Position numbers and translations under genes: made by a program
Shown: positions 18,601 to 26,103 of the stretch, one piece after another
Layout of the letters: every line of letters starts with the position of its first letter
Position numbering within the stretch: position 1 is the stretch's first letter
From: Acidimicrobiia bacterium
GTDB lineage: Bacteria; Actinomycetota; Acidimicrobiia; Spongiisociales; UBA5794
Length of the DNA stretch: 62,655 nt
Direction of reading: 5' to 3'
NCBI GenBank assembly: GCA_029939995.1
Contig: JAOZRW010000009.1
Coordinates: 698-63,352, forward strand
Notes under the pieces: model-generated
What the model saw: the letters and a program-made list of their open reading frames with translations, nothing else
Database searches by the model: none
What the model was told of the DNA's origin: nothing

Positions 18601-19131
18601 ATCGCCGATCTCGACGAGTCGAGAAGCGAACTCCGCAAGGTCATCTCCGCCCTCGATGAAGAGATGGCGGCGCTGTTCATGGAGGCGTTCGCCGAGATCT
18701 CGGAGCTGTATCAGGAGAACTTCACTCAGGTGTTCCCCGGCGGCCGGGGTCGTCTGCGTCTCGTCGATCCCGATCACCCGCTCGAGTCGGGCGTGGAAGT
18801 GGAAGCACAGCCGCACGGCAAGAAGGTCGGCCGGCTCGCGCTCCTGTCGGGTGGTGAACGCAGTCTGGCGGCGCTCGCCTTCCTGTTCGCCGTGTTCCGC
18901 GCCCGCCCGAGCCCCTTCTACGTCCTGGACGAGGTCGAGGCGGCGCTCGACGACGCGAACCTGCATCGCTTCCTGCGTCTCGTGGACACGCTGCGGGCAT
19001 CGGCCCAGCTCGTGATCATCACGCATCAGCAACAGACGATGGAAGCTGCCGATATGCTGTACGGCGTCACGATGGAACCGGGCGAGTCGTCGAAGGTGCT
19101 CGCACGCCGCATGGCAAAGGTCGACGCCTAG
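15691..19131 (+). CDS. smc: Chromosome segregation ATPase SMC
   Basis: The 1146-aa protein has the full SMC plan: N-terminal head with FKSFAD and Walker A GPNGSGKSN (31-39), a long Glu/Arg/Ala-rich coiled coil, a hinge at about 495-640 (DHGGVVGVVAAAL to VIAASGMHV), a returning coil, and a C-terminal head with LSGGERSLAALAFLFA and VLDEVEAALDD. It dimerises at the hinge and, with ScpAB, compacts and aligns chromosomes. Length is typical. Start GTG 15691 begins MLLKKLTLVGFKSF as in other SMCs and has a leaderless promoter. It is followed after 27 bp by ftsY, a conserved neighbour. Confidence 0.95.
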   Translation: MLLKKLTLVGFKSFADRTRLEFDAGVNVVVGPNGSGKSNILDAIAWVMGTQATSALRTEKMEDVVFAGTATRPAVSRAEVSLTFDNSDGFLPLDLAEITITRRLYRDGTSEYEMNRTACRLLDIQELLSDGGVGRSQHVLVSQGQIGAVLTARPDEHRSVIEEAAGITKHRGRRDRAIRRLDATEQDVDRLNDILSEKRRALRPLKRQANAAARHGSVKAEAKALRLWLGGEAVRALREREANATAEKIALTRSLTADETALRLTHTELVELRASAGEAGAALERDTAAAARLETVVERLRRYGLVARERRVAIEGRIEGAGERRNDLLIEERELVGGIEDAEDAEYRLAAEAERRTTALQALEEEERALAEQVQLPAEGLVANLRGDLRALENASQRDRRELEAITSRRSVVAERLEREAVESVELNRSIQQADAAVTASQRTYEEARAHRVAAEELWERVDREHTDVLLAVAAAEARVEAHEAAIAGIGDPEARSTAQDHGGVVGVVAAALDAPADVAIAVDRALGAWADAFLTTDRDAIHDVAALLKSDGLGGVSLVNPATSGDAPARAAASELGLEALVDLLGPDADRTVAESLLGDVVYAEGWEAAWRVVQRYPDLRAVTPEGDVIAASGMHVAQPDGTGFAALEAARVQLEVAERERSRTASRRTMVERDLAAARRVERTALDDLEALEARIAGHTEALDLIGRAIAEGEAERERLDARAAAIGEAEAAREERIAELRGRVADLEGEEAARQAAWEALNRRREEVAAKTDEARRLREESAAELAGVVERKAMLRRRLERVRSDLGQLALLPEDDPRIDRLAEIETRSGRVMAVAQRHISELRERQRALRTEVGDVAGALESAEQRRDELERKVSFAKERLSELAIELAETRVRSESTAEALRRDADATVEEALAAPRPELEVDVDPNERLASLEADLRRMGPINPLAAAEYDELAGEVALLEEQIADLDESRSELRKVISALDEEMAALFMEAFAEISELYQENFTQVFPGGRGRLRLVDPDHPLESGVEVEAQPHGKKVGRLALLSGGERSLAALAFLFAVFRARPSPFYVLDEVEAALDDANLHRFLRLVDTLRASAQLVIITHQQQTMEAADMLYGVTMEPGESSKVLARRMAKVDA

Positions 19132-19158
19132 TCCGGTTCCCGGGCACAAGGAGATCCG

Positions 19159-20172
19159 GTGGATACCAACTTGCTGATTCTGCTCGTCGTAGCGATCGTC
19201 ACCGTTGCGGTGGTCGTTGTCGTCGCGGTCATGCGCTCACGGCGGACGAAACCGCCGGCGGCGGCAGCCCCGGCGGTGACGGCCCCGGAGGAGGGGCTCC
19301 GCTCCCGGCTCGCCCGAACCCGTACGGCCCTCGGAGATCGGCTCGGCGGTCTGCTGCGGAGGGGATCGCTCGACGATGCGTTCTGGGACGAGCTCGAAGA
19401 GGTGCTGATCGCCGCCGACGTCGGCGTGGCGACTTCGTCGAAGGTCGTCGAGGCGGTGCGCAAGCAGAAGCCGGAGAGCGGTGACGAAGCCAGGCGGATG
19501 CTCGAGGAAGCCTTGATCGCCCAGATGTCGGGGCGCGACCGATCGATCCATCTCGAGGGCAAGCCGGCGATCGTTCTCGTGGTGGGCGTGAACGGCACGG
19601 GGAAGACCACATCGGTGGCCAAGATCGCCGGGCTGCTCGGTGAGAGCGGATCGACCACGGTTCTCGCTGCAGCCGACACGTTCCGAGCGGCCGCCGACGA
19701 GCAACTCCGCACATGGGCCGACCGGGTCGGCGTGGAAGTCGTGTCCGGGGCCCCGGGATCGGACCCCGCTTCGGTCGCCTTCGATGCCTACCGGCGTGCC
19801 GATGAGGTCGGTGCCGACGTGGTGATGGTCGACACGGCCGGACGCCTTCACTCCAAGTCGAACCTGATGGACGAGCTGGGCAAGGTGGCCAGGGTCCTCC
19901 GGCGTGAGGCGGGGGCGATCGGCGAGGTCCTCCTCGTACTCGACGGAACGACGGGTCAGAACGGGATCGGTCAGGCCAGGAGCTTCACCGACGCCGTCGG
20001 CGTCACCGGGATCGTGCTCACCAAGCTCGACGGCACGGCCAGGGGAGGCGTGGCCATCGCGGTCGAACAGGAACTCGACGTGCCCGTCAAGTACATCGGC
20101 GTCGGCGAAGGGCTTCACGATCTCGTACCATTCGAGCCGCGGGCGTTCGTCGAGGCCCTGCTGGAACCATGA
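19159..20172 (+). CDS. ftsY: Signal recognition particle receptor FtsY
   Basis: The 337-aa SRP-GTPase begins with a true transmembrane helix (residues 5-25), so it is membrane-anchored as in many actinobacteria, followed by an Ala/Pro linker. The N domain (about 45-130) and G domain follow, with G1 GVNGTGKTT (143-151), AADTFRAAA, DTAGRLHS and TKLDGTARGG. It docks SRP-ribosome complexes at the membrane and pairs with Ffh encoded 6 kb downstream. Start GTG 19159 has AAGGAG about 5 nt before it. The stop overlaps cdd as ATGA. Confidence 0.95.
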   Translation: MDTNLLILLVVAIVTVAVVVVVAVMRSRRTKPPAAAAPAVTAPEEGLRSRLARTRTALGDRLGGLLRRGSLDDAFWDELEEVLIAADVGVATSSKVVEAVRKQKPESGDEARRMLEEALIAQMSGRDRSIHLEGKPAIVLVVGVNGTGKTTSVAKIAGLLGESGSTTVLAAADTFRAAADEQLRTWADRVGVEVVSGAPGSDPASVAFDAYRRADEVGADVVMVDTAGRLHSKSNLMDELGKVARVLRREAGAIGEVLLVLDGTTGQNGIGQARSFTDAVGVTGIVLTKLDGTARGGVAIAVEQELDVPVKYIGVGEGLHDLVPFEPRAFVEALLEP

Positions 20173-20567
20173 ACGAAGCACACAGGCTGATCCGGGAAGC
20201 TCGATCGGTGGCGGCGAACTCCTACTCGCCGTACAGCCGGTTCCGCGTCGGCGCAGCCGTCGTCGCTGCGGACGGCACGGAGTACACCGGATGCAACGTC
20301 GAGAACGCGGCATACGGGTCGTCGATCTGCGCCGAGGCGAACGCCATCACGACGGCGGCCGCCGACGGTGTTCGGAAGATCGACACGCTCGCCGTCGTGT
20401 GCCTCGACGGTGAGGGATGCACGCCGTGCGGGAACTGCCGGCAACTGATGCGCGAGTTCGGCGTCGACACCGTCGTCCTCACCGACGAGCACGGCGAACC
20501 GGTGCAGTTCCGCCTCGATGAGCTGTTGCCGCACTCGTTCGGGCCGGAGTCTCTTCCTCGGTCCTAA
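20169..20567 (+). CDS. cdd: Cytidine deaminase
   Basis: The 132-aa protein is a homotetrameric-type cytidine deaminase. The catalytic zinc site is CAEANAI (Cys54, Glu56) plus PCGNCRQ (Cys87, Cys90), and [11 protein letters not shown] forms the substrate-binding N-terminus. It converts cytidine or deoxycytidine to the uridine forms. ATG overlaps the ftsY stop as ATGA, an unusual coupling of a salvage enzyme to protein targeting. The pnp, deoA and upp genes on the opposite strand nearby complete a salvage set. Its TAA overlaps the TAG of the convergent etfA within CTAA. Confidence 0.93.
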   Translation: MNEAHRLIREARSVAANSYSPYSRFRVGAAVVAADGTEYTGCNVENAAYGSSICAEANAITTAAADGVRKIDTLAVVCLDGEGCTPCGNCRQLMREFGVDTVVLTDEHGEPVQFRLDELLPHSFGPESLPRS

Positions 20568-21514
20568 CGGGCCTGCAACGCCTCCGTCACCTTCGGCACC
20601 ACCTGATGCAAGTCTCCGATGATGCCGAGGTCGGCAACGCTGAAGATCGGAGCATCCGGATCCTTGTTGATCGCGATGATCGTGCCGGAGTCCTTCATGC
20701 CGACGAGATGCTGCATGGCACCCGACACGCCGGCGGCGATGTAGACATCCGGCTTGATGGTCTTACCGGTCTGCCCCACCTGGAGCCGGGCCGGCACCCA
20801 TCCGGCGTCGATGACGGCACGGGTCGCACCGACCGCGGCACCGAGCTGTGACGCCAGATCTTCGATGACGCTCCACTTGTCCTGACTGCCGACTCCGCGT
20901 CCGCCCGACACGACGATCGAGGCGGCTTCGAGATCGGGGCCTTCGCTCGCCTCGACGTGTGACTCGACGATGACGGCCGAGCCGGACCGCCCGACGTCGG
21001 GCATCGACACCTCGGAGACCGGGGGAGTGGCCCCACCGGACGGCTCCGCCGGGAACGCCTTCGGACGGACGATCACCAGAGCAGGGGCCGGTCCGGTCGT
21101 CTCGGTGACGACCGCCTCGACACCACCGAGGATCTCGCTGGTGACGCTCACGCTCCCGTCGATCGAGATCTCCACGGCGTTGGCGAGAACCGGTCGGCCG
21201 ATCCGTGCGGAGAGGCGCCCCGCGACGTCTCGGTCCGTGTTGCCCATGCCGAACAGGACGATCTCGCCGCCGTGCTCGTCGAGGAGCGACGCCAGCGCCG
21301 CGGCCGCAGCGGCCGCCGGGAGATGATCGTCGATCGAGAGATGGAAGATCTGCGCGGCGCCGTGCTCACCGAGTTCGGCGAAGGCCTCGCCGGAGCCCGC
21401 GCCGATGTGGAACACCGCCGCGTCGCCGAAGGTCCGGGCCTTCGTCAGCAACTCGAGAGCGGATGCCGGAGCATGCCCGTCGGACTCTTCGCTGAATACC
21501 CAAGTTGTCGTCAT
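20564..21514 (-). CDS. etfA: Electron transfer flavoprotein alpha subunit
   Basis: The 316-aa protein has the ETF-alpha layout: an N-terminal Rossmann-like domain I and a C-terminal FAD domain with the signature [16 protein letters not shown] and [11 protein letters not shown] (about 265-295). ETF accepts electrons from acyl-CoA dehydrogenases and passes them to ETF:quinone oxidoreductase, here towards menaquinone. It follows etfB with no gap: the etfB TAG is immediately followed by this ATG. The neighbouring beta-oxidation genes at 43-47 kb could feed the same pathway. Confidence 0.94.
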   Translation of the reverse strand: MTTTWVFSEESDGHAPASALELLTKARTFGDAAVFHIGAGSGEAFAELGEHGAAQIFHLSIDDHLPAAAAAAALASLLDEHGGEIVLFGMGNTDRDVAGRLSARIGRPVLANAVEISIDGSVSVTSEILGGVEAVVTETTGPAPALVIVRPKAFPAEPSGGATPPVSEVSMPDVGRSGSAVIVESHVEASEGPDLEAASIVVSGGRGVGSQDKWSVIEDLASQLGAAVGATRAVIDAGWVPARLQVGQTGKTIKPDVYIAAGVSGAMQHLVGMKDSGTIIAINKDPDAPIFSVADLGIIGDLHQVVPKVTEALQAR

Positions 21515-22291
21515 CTAGATCACCTTCACCTGTTCGAGCAGTGCGACGATCTTGAGGTAGCCCTCGCCGTCGTCTTCCACGATCTCACCGGCTTCTCTGG
21601 CGGGGATGGGCTCGACCGATGTGATGGTCTGACCGGCTGCCGCTTCTCCGACCTGATCGGCGCTGAAGCCGAGGTCTTCGGCCGTCAGCGTGTCGATCGG
21701 TTTCTTCTTGGCCTGCATGATCCCCTTGAAGGTCGGATAGCGGGGCTCCACGACCCCGGAGGTCACCGAGAGCAAGGCCGGGAGCGGCGCCTCGACGACG
21801 TCGTAGCCTCCCGCCGTCTGCTGCTCGATGCGGATGCCGCCGTCGGTCACTTCGACCTTGCGTGCGAACGTCAGCGACGGCACGTCGACCAGTTCGGCGA
21901 TCTGCTGCGGAACGACGCCGGTGTATCCGTCCGTCGACTCGGTGCCGGCGATGACGAGATCGAAGCCCTCGCGTTCGATCGCCGCGGCCAGCACTCTCGA
22001 GGTCGTCAGAGCGTCGGAGCCGGCGAGGTTCTCATCGTCGATGATGACGGCCTTGTCCGCGCCCATCGCCAGCGCCTGTCGGATTCCCTGGAGCGACCCG
22101 GAGGGAGACATCGAGAACAACGTGACCGTTCCCTCGCTCGCTTCGGCGAGCTGGAGCCCGACCTCGACACCGAACCGGTCGGTGTCGTCGAGGACCTGGT
22201 CGTTGGGACGCACGACCCGGTGCGTGACGGGATCCAGGTCGTAGGGCGTCGCCGGATCTGGGATCTGTTTCACACAGACCGCGATTCTCAT
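21515..22291 (-). CDS. etfB: Electron transfer flavoprotein beta subunit
   Basis: The 258-aa protein begins MRIAVCVKQIPDP, typical of ETF-beta, and contains the VEPRYPTFKGIMQAKKKP signature near residues 185-200. It pairs with EtfA and binds AMP. AAGGAGC lies 9 nt before the ATG. A good vegetative promoter sits between punA and this gene: TTGAGC, 18-bp spacer, TATCAT. A palindrome covers the -35, so etfBA is likely regulated separately from the salvage operon upstream on the same strand. Confidence 0.94.
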   Translation of the reverse strand: MRIAVCVKQIPDPATPYDLDPVTHRVVRPNDQVLDDTDRFGVEVGLQLAEASEGTVTLFSMSPSGSLQGIRQALAMGADKAVIIDDENLAGSDALTTSRVLAAAIEREGFDLVIAGTESTDGYTGVVPQQIAELVDVPSLTFARKVEVTDGGIRIEQQTAGGYDVVEAPLPALLSVTSGVVEPRYPTFKGIMQAKKKPIDTLTAEDLGFSADQVGEAAAGQTITSVEPIPAREAGEIVEDDGEGYLKIVALLEQVKVI

Positions 22292-22322
22292 AACGCTTTC
22301 GCTCCTTGCATCGGTTGCGGAG

Positions 22323-22353
22323 ATGATACCCCAACTTTGAGCGACGGCTCAAA
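22323..22353 (-). promoter_or_regulatory. etfBA promoter with overlapping palindrome
   Basis: On the minus strand TTGAGC (-35) and TATCAT (-10) are spaced by 18 bp upstream of etfB. The perfect dyad TTTGAGC-GACG-GCTCAAA (22336-22353) covers the -35 element. It could be a repressor site or, being just past the punA stop, a weak terminator; there is no run of T after the stem. Confidence 0.55.
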
Positions 22354-22361
22354 AACCGACG

Positions 22362-23189
22362 TCAGGGGCCTACGAGGAGCGGGAGGAGGGCATCGAGAAC
22401 GGCGGTGAAACGGCCGCGGGCTTCGGTGGCGGTCTCCGTCACTTCCTCATGGGACAACGGCGCGTCGGTGATGCCCGCTGCGTAGTTCGTCACGAGAGAG
22501 ATCCCCGCGACGTCGACGCCCATGTGGTTGAGGGCGATCGCCTCCGGAACCGTCGACATGCCGACGAGGTCGCCGCCGGCCCGCCGGACCATCTCGATCT
22601 CTGCCGGAGTCTCGTAGCTCGGCCCGAGGAACCAGGCGTACACGCCTTCGCGATAGGTGACCCCCGCCGTCTCGAACGCTCGCCGGATGAGACCGCGCAC
22701 CCGCTGCGAGTAGACCTCGCTCATGTCGGGGAACCGCGGACCGAGACGATCGTCGTTGTCGCCGACGAGAGGATTCCGTGCCGTGTAGTTGAGGTGGTCC
22801 CGGATCGCCACGAGGTCACCTGGCGAGAGGCCTTCTCCGAGCCCTCCCGCGGCGTTCGTCAGCAGGACGGTGGAGGCCCCGGCCAGGGCGGCCGTCCGGA
22901 CGCCGAAGACGACATCGGAGAGATCCCAGCCTTCGTAGGTGTGGACGCGTCCGGCGAAGAGGAGGACGGCGCCGTCGCCGACCGAAGCGGAGAAGAGGCT
23001 GCCACCGTGACCGACGATGCGCGGTTCGGGGAAGTGAGGGATGTCGGCGTAGGGGACCTCGACGGCGTCGTCGAGGGATGCCGCGTATCCGCTCAGCCCG
23101 GATCCGAGCACGACGGCCGCCTGATGCCGTTCGCGTCCCGTCCGCTGCGCGATGACGGCTGCGGCTTCCTGCAAGTGTTCGTACGTCAT
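22362..23189 (-). CDS. punA: Purine nucleoside phosphorylase (trimeric type)
   Basis: The 275-aa protein has the motifs of low-molecular-mass trimeric PNP: VLGSGLSG phosphate loop, GRVHTYEGW, LTNAAGGL and GMSTVPEAI. It phosphorolyses (deoxy)inosine and (deoxy)guanosine to base and sugar phosphate. I use ATG 23189, preceded by GGAGAGGTG, because it overlaps the deoA stop as ATGA. It is the last gene of the upp-methyltransferase-ATL-deoA-punA operon. Confidence 0.93.
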   Translation of the reverse strand: MTYEHLQEAAAVIAQRTGRERHQAAVVLGSGLSGYAASLDDAVEVPYADIPHFPEPRIVGHGGSLFSASVGDGAVLLFAGRVHTYEGWDLSDVVFGVRTAALAGASTVLLTNAAGGLGEGLSPGDLVAIRDHLNYTARNPLVGDNDDRLGPRFPDMSEVYSQRVRGLIRRAFETAGVTYREGVYAWFLGPSYETPAEIEMVRRAGGDLVGMSTVPEAIALNHMGVDVAGISLVTNYAAGITDAPLSHEEVTETATEARGRFTAVLDALLPLLVGP

Positions 23190-24496
23190 CTCACCTCTCC
23201 AAGGATCAGCGGGCGTGTCTCTTGTGGTTCGTCGGTCAGGGTCCATGCCGTGTCGAGGACATCGAGGCAGGAGGCCAGTTGATCATCGGTGTTGTAGCGG
23301 ACCGTGGCGAGCGGCATCTCGGCCTCGACGGCATCGCCGACCTTGGCGTGAACGGTGATGCCGACCCCCGGGTCGATGTCGTCCTCTTTGGCCTGGCGTC
23401 CGGCCCCCAGGCGTACCGCGGCCCGTCCGACCGAGAGGGCGTCGCATCGTTCGACGAAGCCGGTCCGGTCGGCGACGACCGTGTGGACGCTCCCGGCGAT
23501 CGGGAGGAGCGACGGATCGTCGAGCACGCGGGGATCCCCGCCCTGCGCCTCGATGACCCGGGCGAAGACCTCGAGGCCTGCTCCGGACGAGACCGCCGCC
23601 TCGAGCCGGGCTCTGGCGTCGGCGGCGTCCCCGGAGACACCGCCGAGGATGAGCATCTCCTCGCCGAGCCGCATCGTGAGCTCCGTCACGTCCGCGGGCC
23701 CTTCTCCGCGAAGCGTGGCGATCGACTCCACCATCTCGTTGGCGTTCCCGACCTCACGGCCGAGCGGCTGATCCATGTCGGTGAGGATGCCGACGACGGG
23801 GGTGTCGTGGGATGCCCCGATCCCGACCATCGTGCGGGCGAGCTCCGTCCCGGAGGCGACGTCCTTCATGAACGCCCCGGACCCGATCTTCACGTCGAGC
23901 ACGAGACCGTCGAGGTCCTCGGCGAGCTTCTTGGACATGATCGACGACGAGATAAGCGGGATCGACGGAACCGTCCCCGAGGCGTCGCGCAGCGCGTAGA
24001 TGCGGCGATCCGCCGGAACGAGGGTCTCAGATTGCCCTCCGAGGACGAGACCGATCGCATCGAGTTGCCTGGCGAACTCGTCCGGATCGAGGCGGGTCCG
24101 AAATCCGGGGATCGTCTCGAGCTTGTCCAGCGTGCCCCCCGTGTGCCCGAGGCCGCGGCCGGACATCATCGGCACGGCGACGCCGCAGGCGACCACCAGC
24201 GGGGCGAGCGGGATACTGATCTTGTCGCCGACACCGCCGGTCGAGTGCTTGTCGATCTTCGGCAGGTTCGTGGAGGACAGGTCGAGCACGTCGCCGGAGT
24301 GCAGCATGGCATCCGTCCACGCGGCGAGCTCGTTCCCCGACATGCCGCGGAACATCACCGCCATCAGGAACGCCGAGAGCTGATAGTCGGGGATGCGGTC
24401 CGCCGTGTACTCGGCGATCATCCACTCGAGCTCGTCTGCCGTGAGCTCGCCGCCGTCACGCTTCGTCCTGATCAACTCCGGCATGCTGTAACTCAT
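23186..24496 (-). CDS. deoA: Thymidine (pyrimidine nucleoside) phosphorylase
   Basis: The 436-aa protein matches the nucleoside phosphorylase II family: KHSTGGVGDK near residue 83, MMSGRGLGHTGGT, DVKIGSGAFM and a C-terminal alpha/beta domain with GITVHAKVGD. It releases thymine or uracil and a sugar 1-phosphate from deoxyuridine, thymidine or uridine. Its ATG overlaps the ATL stop and its stop overlaps the punA ATG (both ATGA), which makes it part of a five-gene coupled salvage operon. Confidence 0.94.
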   Translation of the reverse strand: MSYSMPELIRTKRDGGELTADELEWMIAEYTADRIPDYQLSAFLMAVMFRGMSGNELAAWTDAMLHSGDVLDLSSTNLPKIDKHSTGGVGDKISIPLAPLVVACGVAVPMMSGRGLGHTGGTLDKLETIPGFRTRLDPDEFARQLDAIGLVLGGQSETLVPADRRIYALRDASGTVPSIPLISSSIMSKKLAEDLDGLVLDVKIGSGAFMKDVASGTELARTMVGIGASHDTPVVGILTDMDQPLGREVGNANEMVESIATLRGEGPADVTELTMRLGEEMLILGGVSGDAADARARLEAAVSSGAGLEVFARVIEAQGGDPRVLDDPSLLPIAGSVHTVVADRTGFVERCDALSVGRAAVRLGAGRQAKEDDIDPGVGITVHAKVGDAVEAEMPLATVRYNTDDQLASCLDVLDTAWTLTDEPQETRPLILGEVR

Positions 24497-24789
24497 CGTG
24501 GCTCCATATCGGGGCTGGCATTGTCGCGCATCACCACCCGTCCGTCGACAACGGTGACACCCTCGCTCCGAAGCAGCTCCGCCTGGCGTGACTCATGCCC
24601 GGGGGCGAGGCGACCATTTCTCGCCACCACCCGCCACCACGGAAGATCGGGAGTCAACCGGACGAGGTTGCCCACCGCCCGTGCAGCACCGGGGAAGCCC
24701 GCCTCTTCTGCCACCTCGCCGTACGAGGCCACTTCTCCAGGATCGAGCAGGAGGATCACCTTGATCACTTCCTCGGTGAAATCCTTCAC
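24493..24789 (-). CDS. Alkyltransferase-like protein (ATL), MGMT DNA-binding domain without the reactive Cys
   Basis: The 98-aa protein is the C-terminal, DNA-binding domain of O6-methylguanine methyltransferase. Where active enzymes have PCHRV it reads PWWRVV (residues 50-55), so the acceptor Cys is Trp, as in ATL proteins that flag alkylated bases for nucleotide excision repair. SYGEVA and ARAVGN(L) are also conserved. The ORF-track start is too long; GTG 24789 overlaps the methyltransferase stop as GTGA and its TGA overlaps deoA. Sitting inside a nucleoside salvage operon is unexpected for a repair protein. Confidence 0.85.
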   Translation of the reverse strand: MKDFTEEVIKVILLLDPGEVASYGEVAEEAGFPGAARAVGNLVRLTPDLPWWRVVARNGRLAPGHESRQAELLRSEGVTVVDGRVVMRDNASPDMEPR

Positions 24790-25436
24790 GGCTTGCGCAC
24801 CGTTACGAGTTGATAGTGCATGTCGACCGGATCGTCGGGGCGATCGGTCGTGGTCACGAAGCGTTCGATGGTGAATACCGCGCCGACCGCTTCCGTGACT
24901 TCCTCGTCGTCGCGCAGGGCGAAGAACCGCGGCGGCGTGTAGTCGTCGCCCTCCCATACCCCGGAGGTACCGCGCCCGGCATTGCGGCCGCCCCACAGGC
25001 CGATCATGGCGATTCCCCCGGGCACGAGCACACGAGCCATCTCTTCGAGGACACCGTTGAGATCAGCGTCGGGAACGTGCATGAGACAGCTCATTGCCCA
25101 AGCGGCGTCGAATGAGTCATCGGGGAAGTCGAGGTCGTAGAAGTCTCCGACCACGGCGTCGACGCCCTTCGCCCGGCACCGTGCCACGTTCTCGGGAGAG
25201 AGGTCGGTTGCCACGATGGCGAACCCCTCGGTCTGGAAGAACACGGCGCTGTGGCCTGACCCTGCACCGATCTCGAGTATCCGCGATTTGCCCTCAGAGC
25301 GCAGCATCTCAGCGAATGCCCGTTGATGAGCCGCTCTCCATTCGGCTTCCCCGCGTTCGTCGCGGGCATCGGCCGCGGCGTCGTACGCGCGAATGAGGTC
25401 TCTCCTGATGGCCTGCGAATCGGCCGGTTCGATCAA
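24786..25436 (-). CDS. Class I SAM-dependent methyltransferase
   Basis: The 216-aa protein has motif I LEIGAGSGHSAV (54-65), motif II VATDLSPENV, an acidic VGDFYDLDF and a later VLVPGGIAMIGLW, all typical of Methyltransf_11/25 enzymes. The substrate cannot be told from sequence; the product begins with a helical segment (RAYDAAADARDERGE) seen in small-molecule methyltransferases. The start is TTG 25436, overlapping the upp stop as TTGA, and the stop overlaps the ATL gene as GTGA. It is therefore co-translated with salvage genes. Confidence 0.85.
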   Translation of the reverse strand: MIEPADSQAIRRDLIRAYDAAADARDERGEAEWRAAHQRAFAEMLRSEGKSRILEIGAGSGHSAVFFQTEGFAIVATDLSPENVARCRAKGVDAVVGDFYDLDFPDDSFDAAWAMSCLMHVPDADLNGVLEEMARVLVPGGIAMIGLWGGRNAGRGTSGVWEGDDYTPPRFFALRDDEEVTEAVGAVFTIERFVTTTDRPDDPVDMHYQLVTVRKP

Positions 25437-26050
25437 AGCGTTCCGAACAGCCGATCGCCCATGTCGCCGAGGCCGGGCACGATGTACGCGGTGTCGTTCA
25501 ACTCGCGGTCGTGGGCCGCCGCGACGATGTGAACGTCGGGATGATCGTCGTACATCTTCCGGACCCCGTCGGGTGCGGTCACGACGCAGAGCGCGGTGAT
25601 GTCCTTCGCTCCCGACGACTTGACCTTGTCGACGGCCCAGGAGAGGGACCCGCCGGTTGCGAGCATCGGCTCGAGGATGAACACCGACGCGTTCGACAGG
25701 TCGGGGAGACGTGCGTAGTACTCCTGGGGGAGAGCCGTTTCCTCGTCTCGCTGCACGCCGGCGAATCCGACTTTGCAGTTGGGGATCATCGAGAGAACGG
25801 CGTCGAGCATCCCCAATCCCGCTCGCAGCACCGCCACGGCGACGACGTCGTGGACCTCGTAGCCGGTCGTCTTCTCCATCGGGGTCTCGACCTCGACTTC
25901 GGTGAGTGGAAGCCGCTTCGTCGCCTCCAGGATGAGGCTGTACGTGAGTCCCCGAGCGGCAGCTCTGAACGCTTCGGGTTCCGTGTTCGTGTCACGGAGG
26001 ACGGTGAGATAGTGCCGGGCGAGCGGGTGGTCGATCACGGTGAGATTCAT
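25433..26050 (-). CDS. upp: Uracil phosphoribosyltransferase
   Basis: The 205-aa protein has the Upp PRPP-binding loop as LEPMLATGGS (126-135), where Glu replaces the usual Asp of DPMLATGGS, plus AVLRAGLGM and the uracil-binding tail YIVPGLGDMGDR. It converts uracil and PRPP to UMP. I start at ATG 26050 (MNLTVIDHPL), not at the ORF-track Met. No Shine-Dalgarno is present; GACAAT lies 6 nt upstream, so the mRNA may be leaderless. It heads the five-gene salvage operon and diverges from ffh across only 53 bp. Confidence 0.93.
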   Translation of the reverse strand: MNLTVIDHPLARHYLTVLRDTNTEPEAFRAAARGLTYSLILEATKRLPLTEVEVETPMEKTTGYEVHDVVAVAVLRAGLGMLDAVLSMIPNCKVGFAGVQRDEETALPQEYYARLPDLSNASVFILEPMLATGGSLSWAVDKVKSSGAKDITALCVVTAPDGVRKMYDDHPDVHIVAAAHDRELNDTAYIVPGLGDMGDRLFGTL

Positions 26051-26103
26051 GAGGTGATTGTCGCACGTCGTGTGTCTCGCTGCCACCCGTAGAATGAGCC
26101 CGC
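26051..26103. promoter_or_regulatory. 53-bp divergent leaderless promoter region between upp and ffh
   Basis: Plus strand: TAGAAT (26090-26095), 8 nt, then the ffh ATG. Minus strand: GACAAT (plus 26057-26062), 6 nt, then the upp ATG. Neither gene has a Shine-Dalgarno. Both promoters must share the same few dozen bases upstream. Confidence 0.55.
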
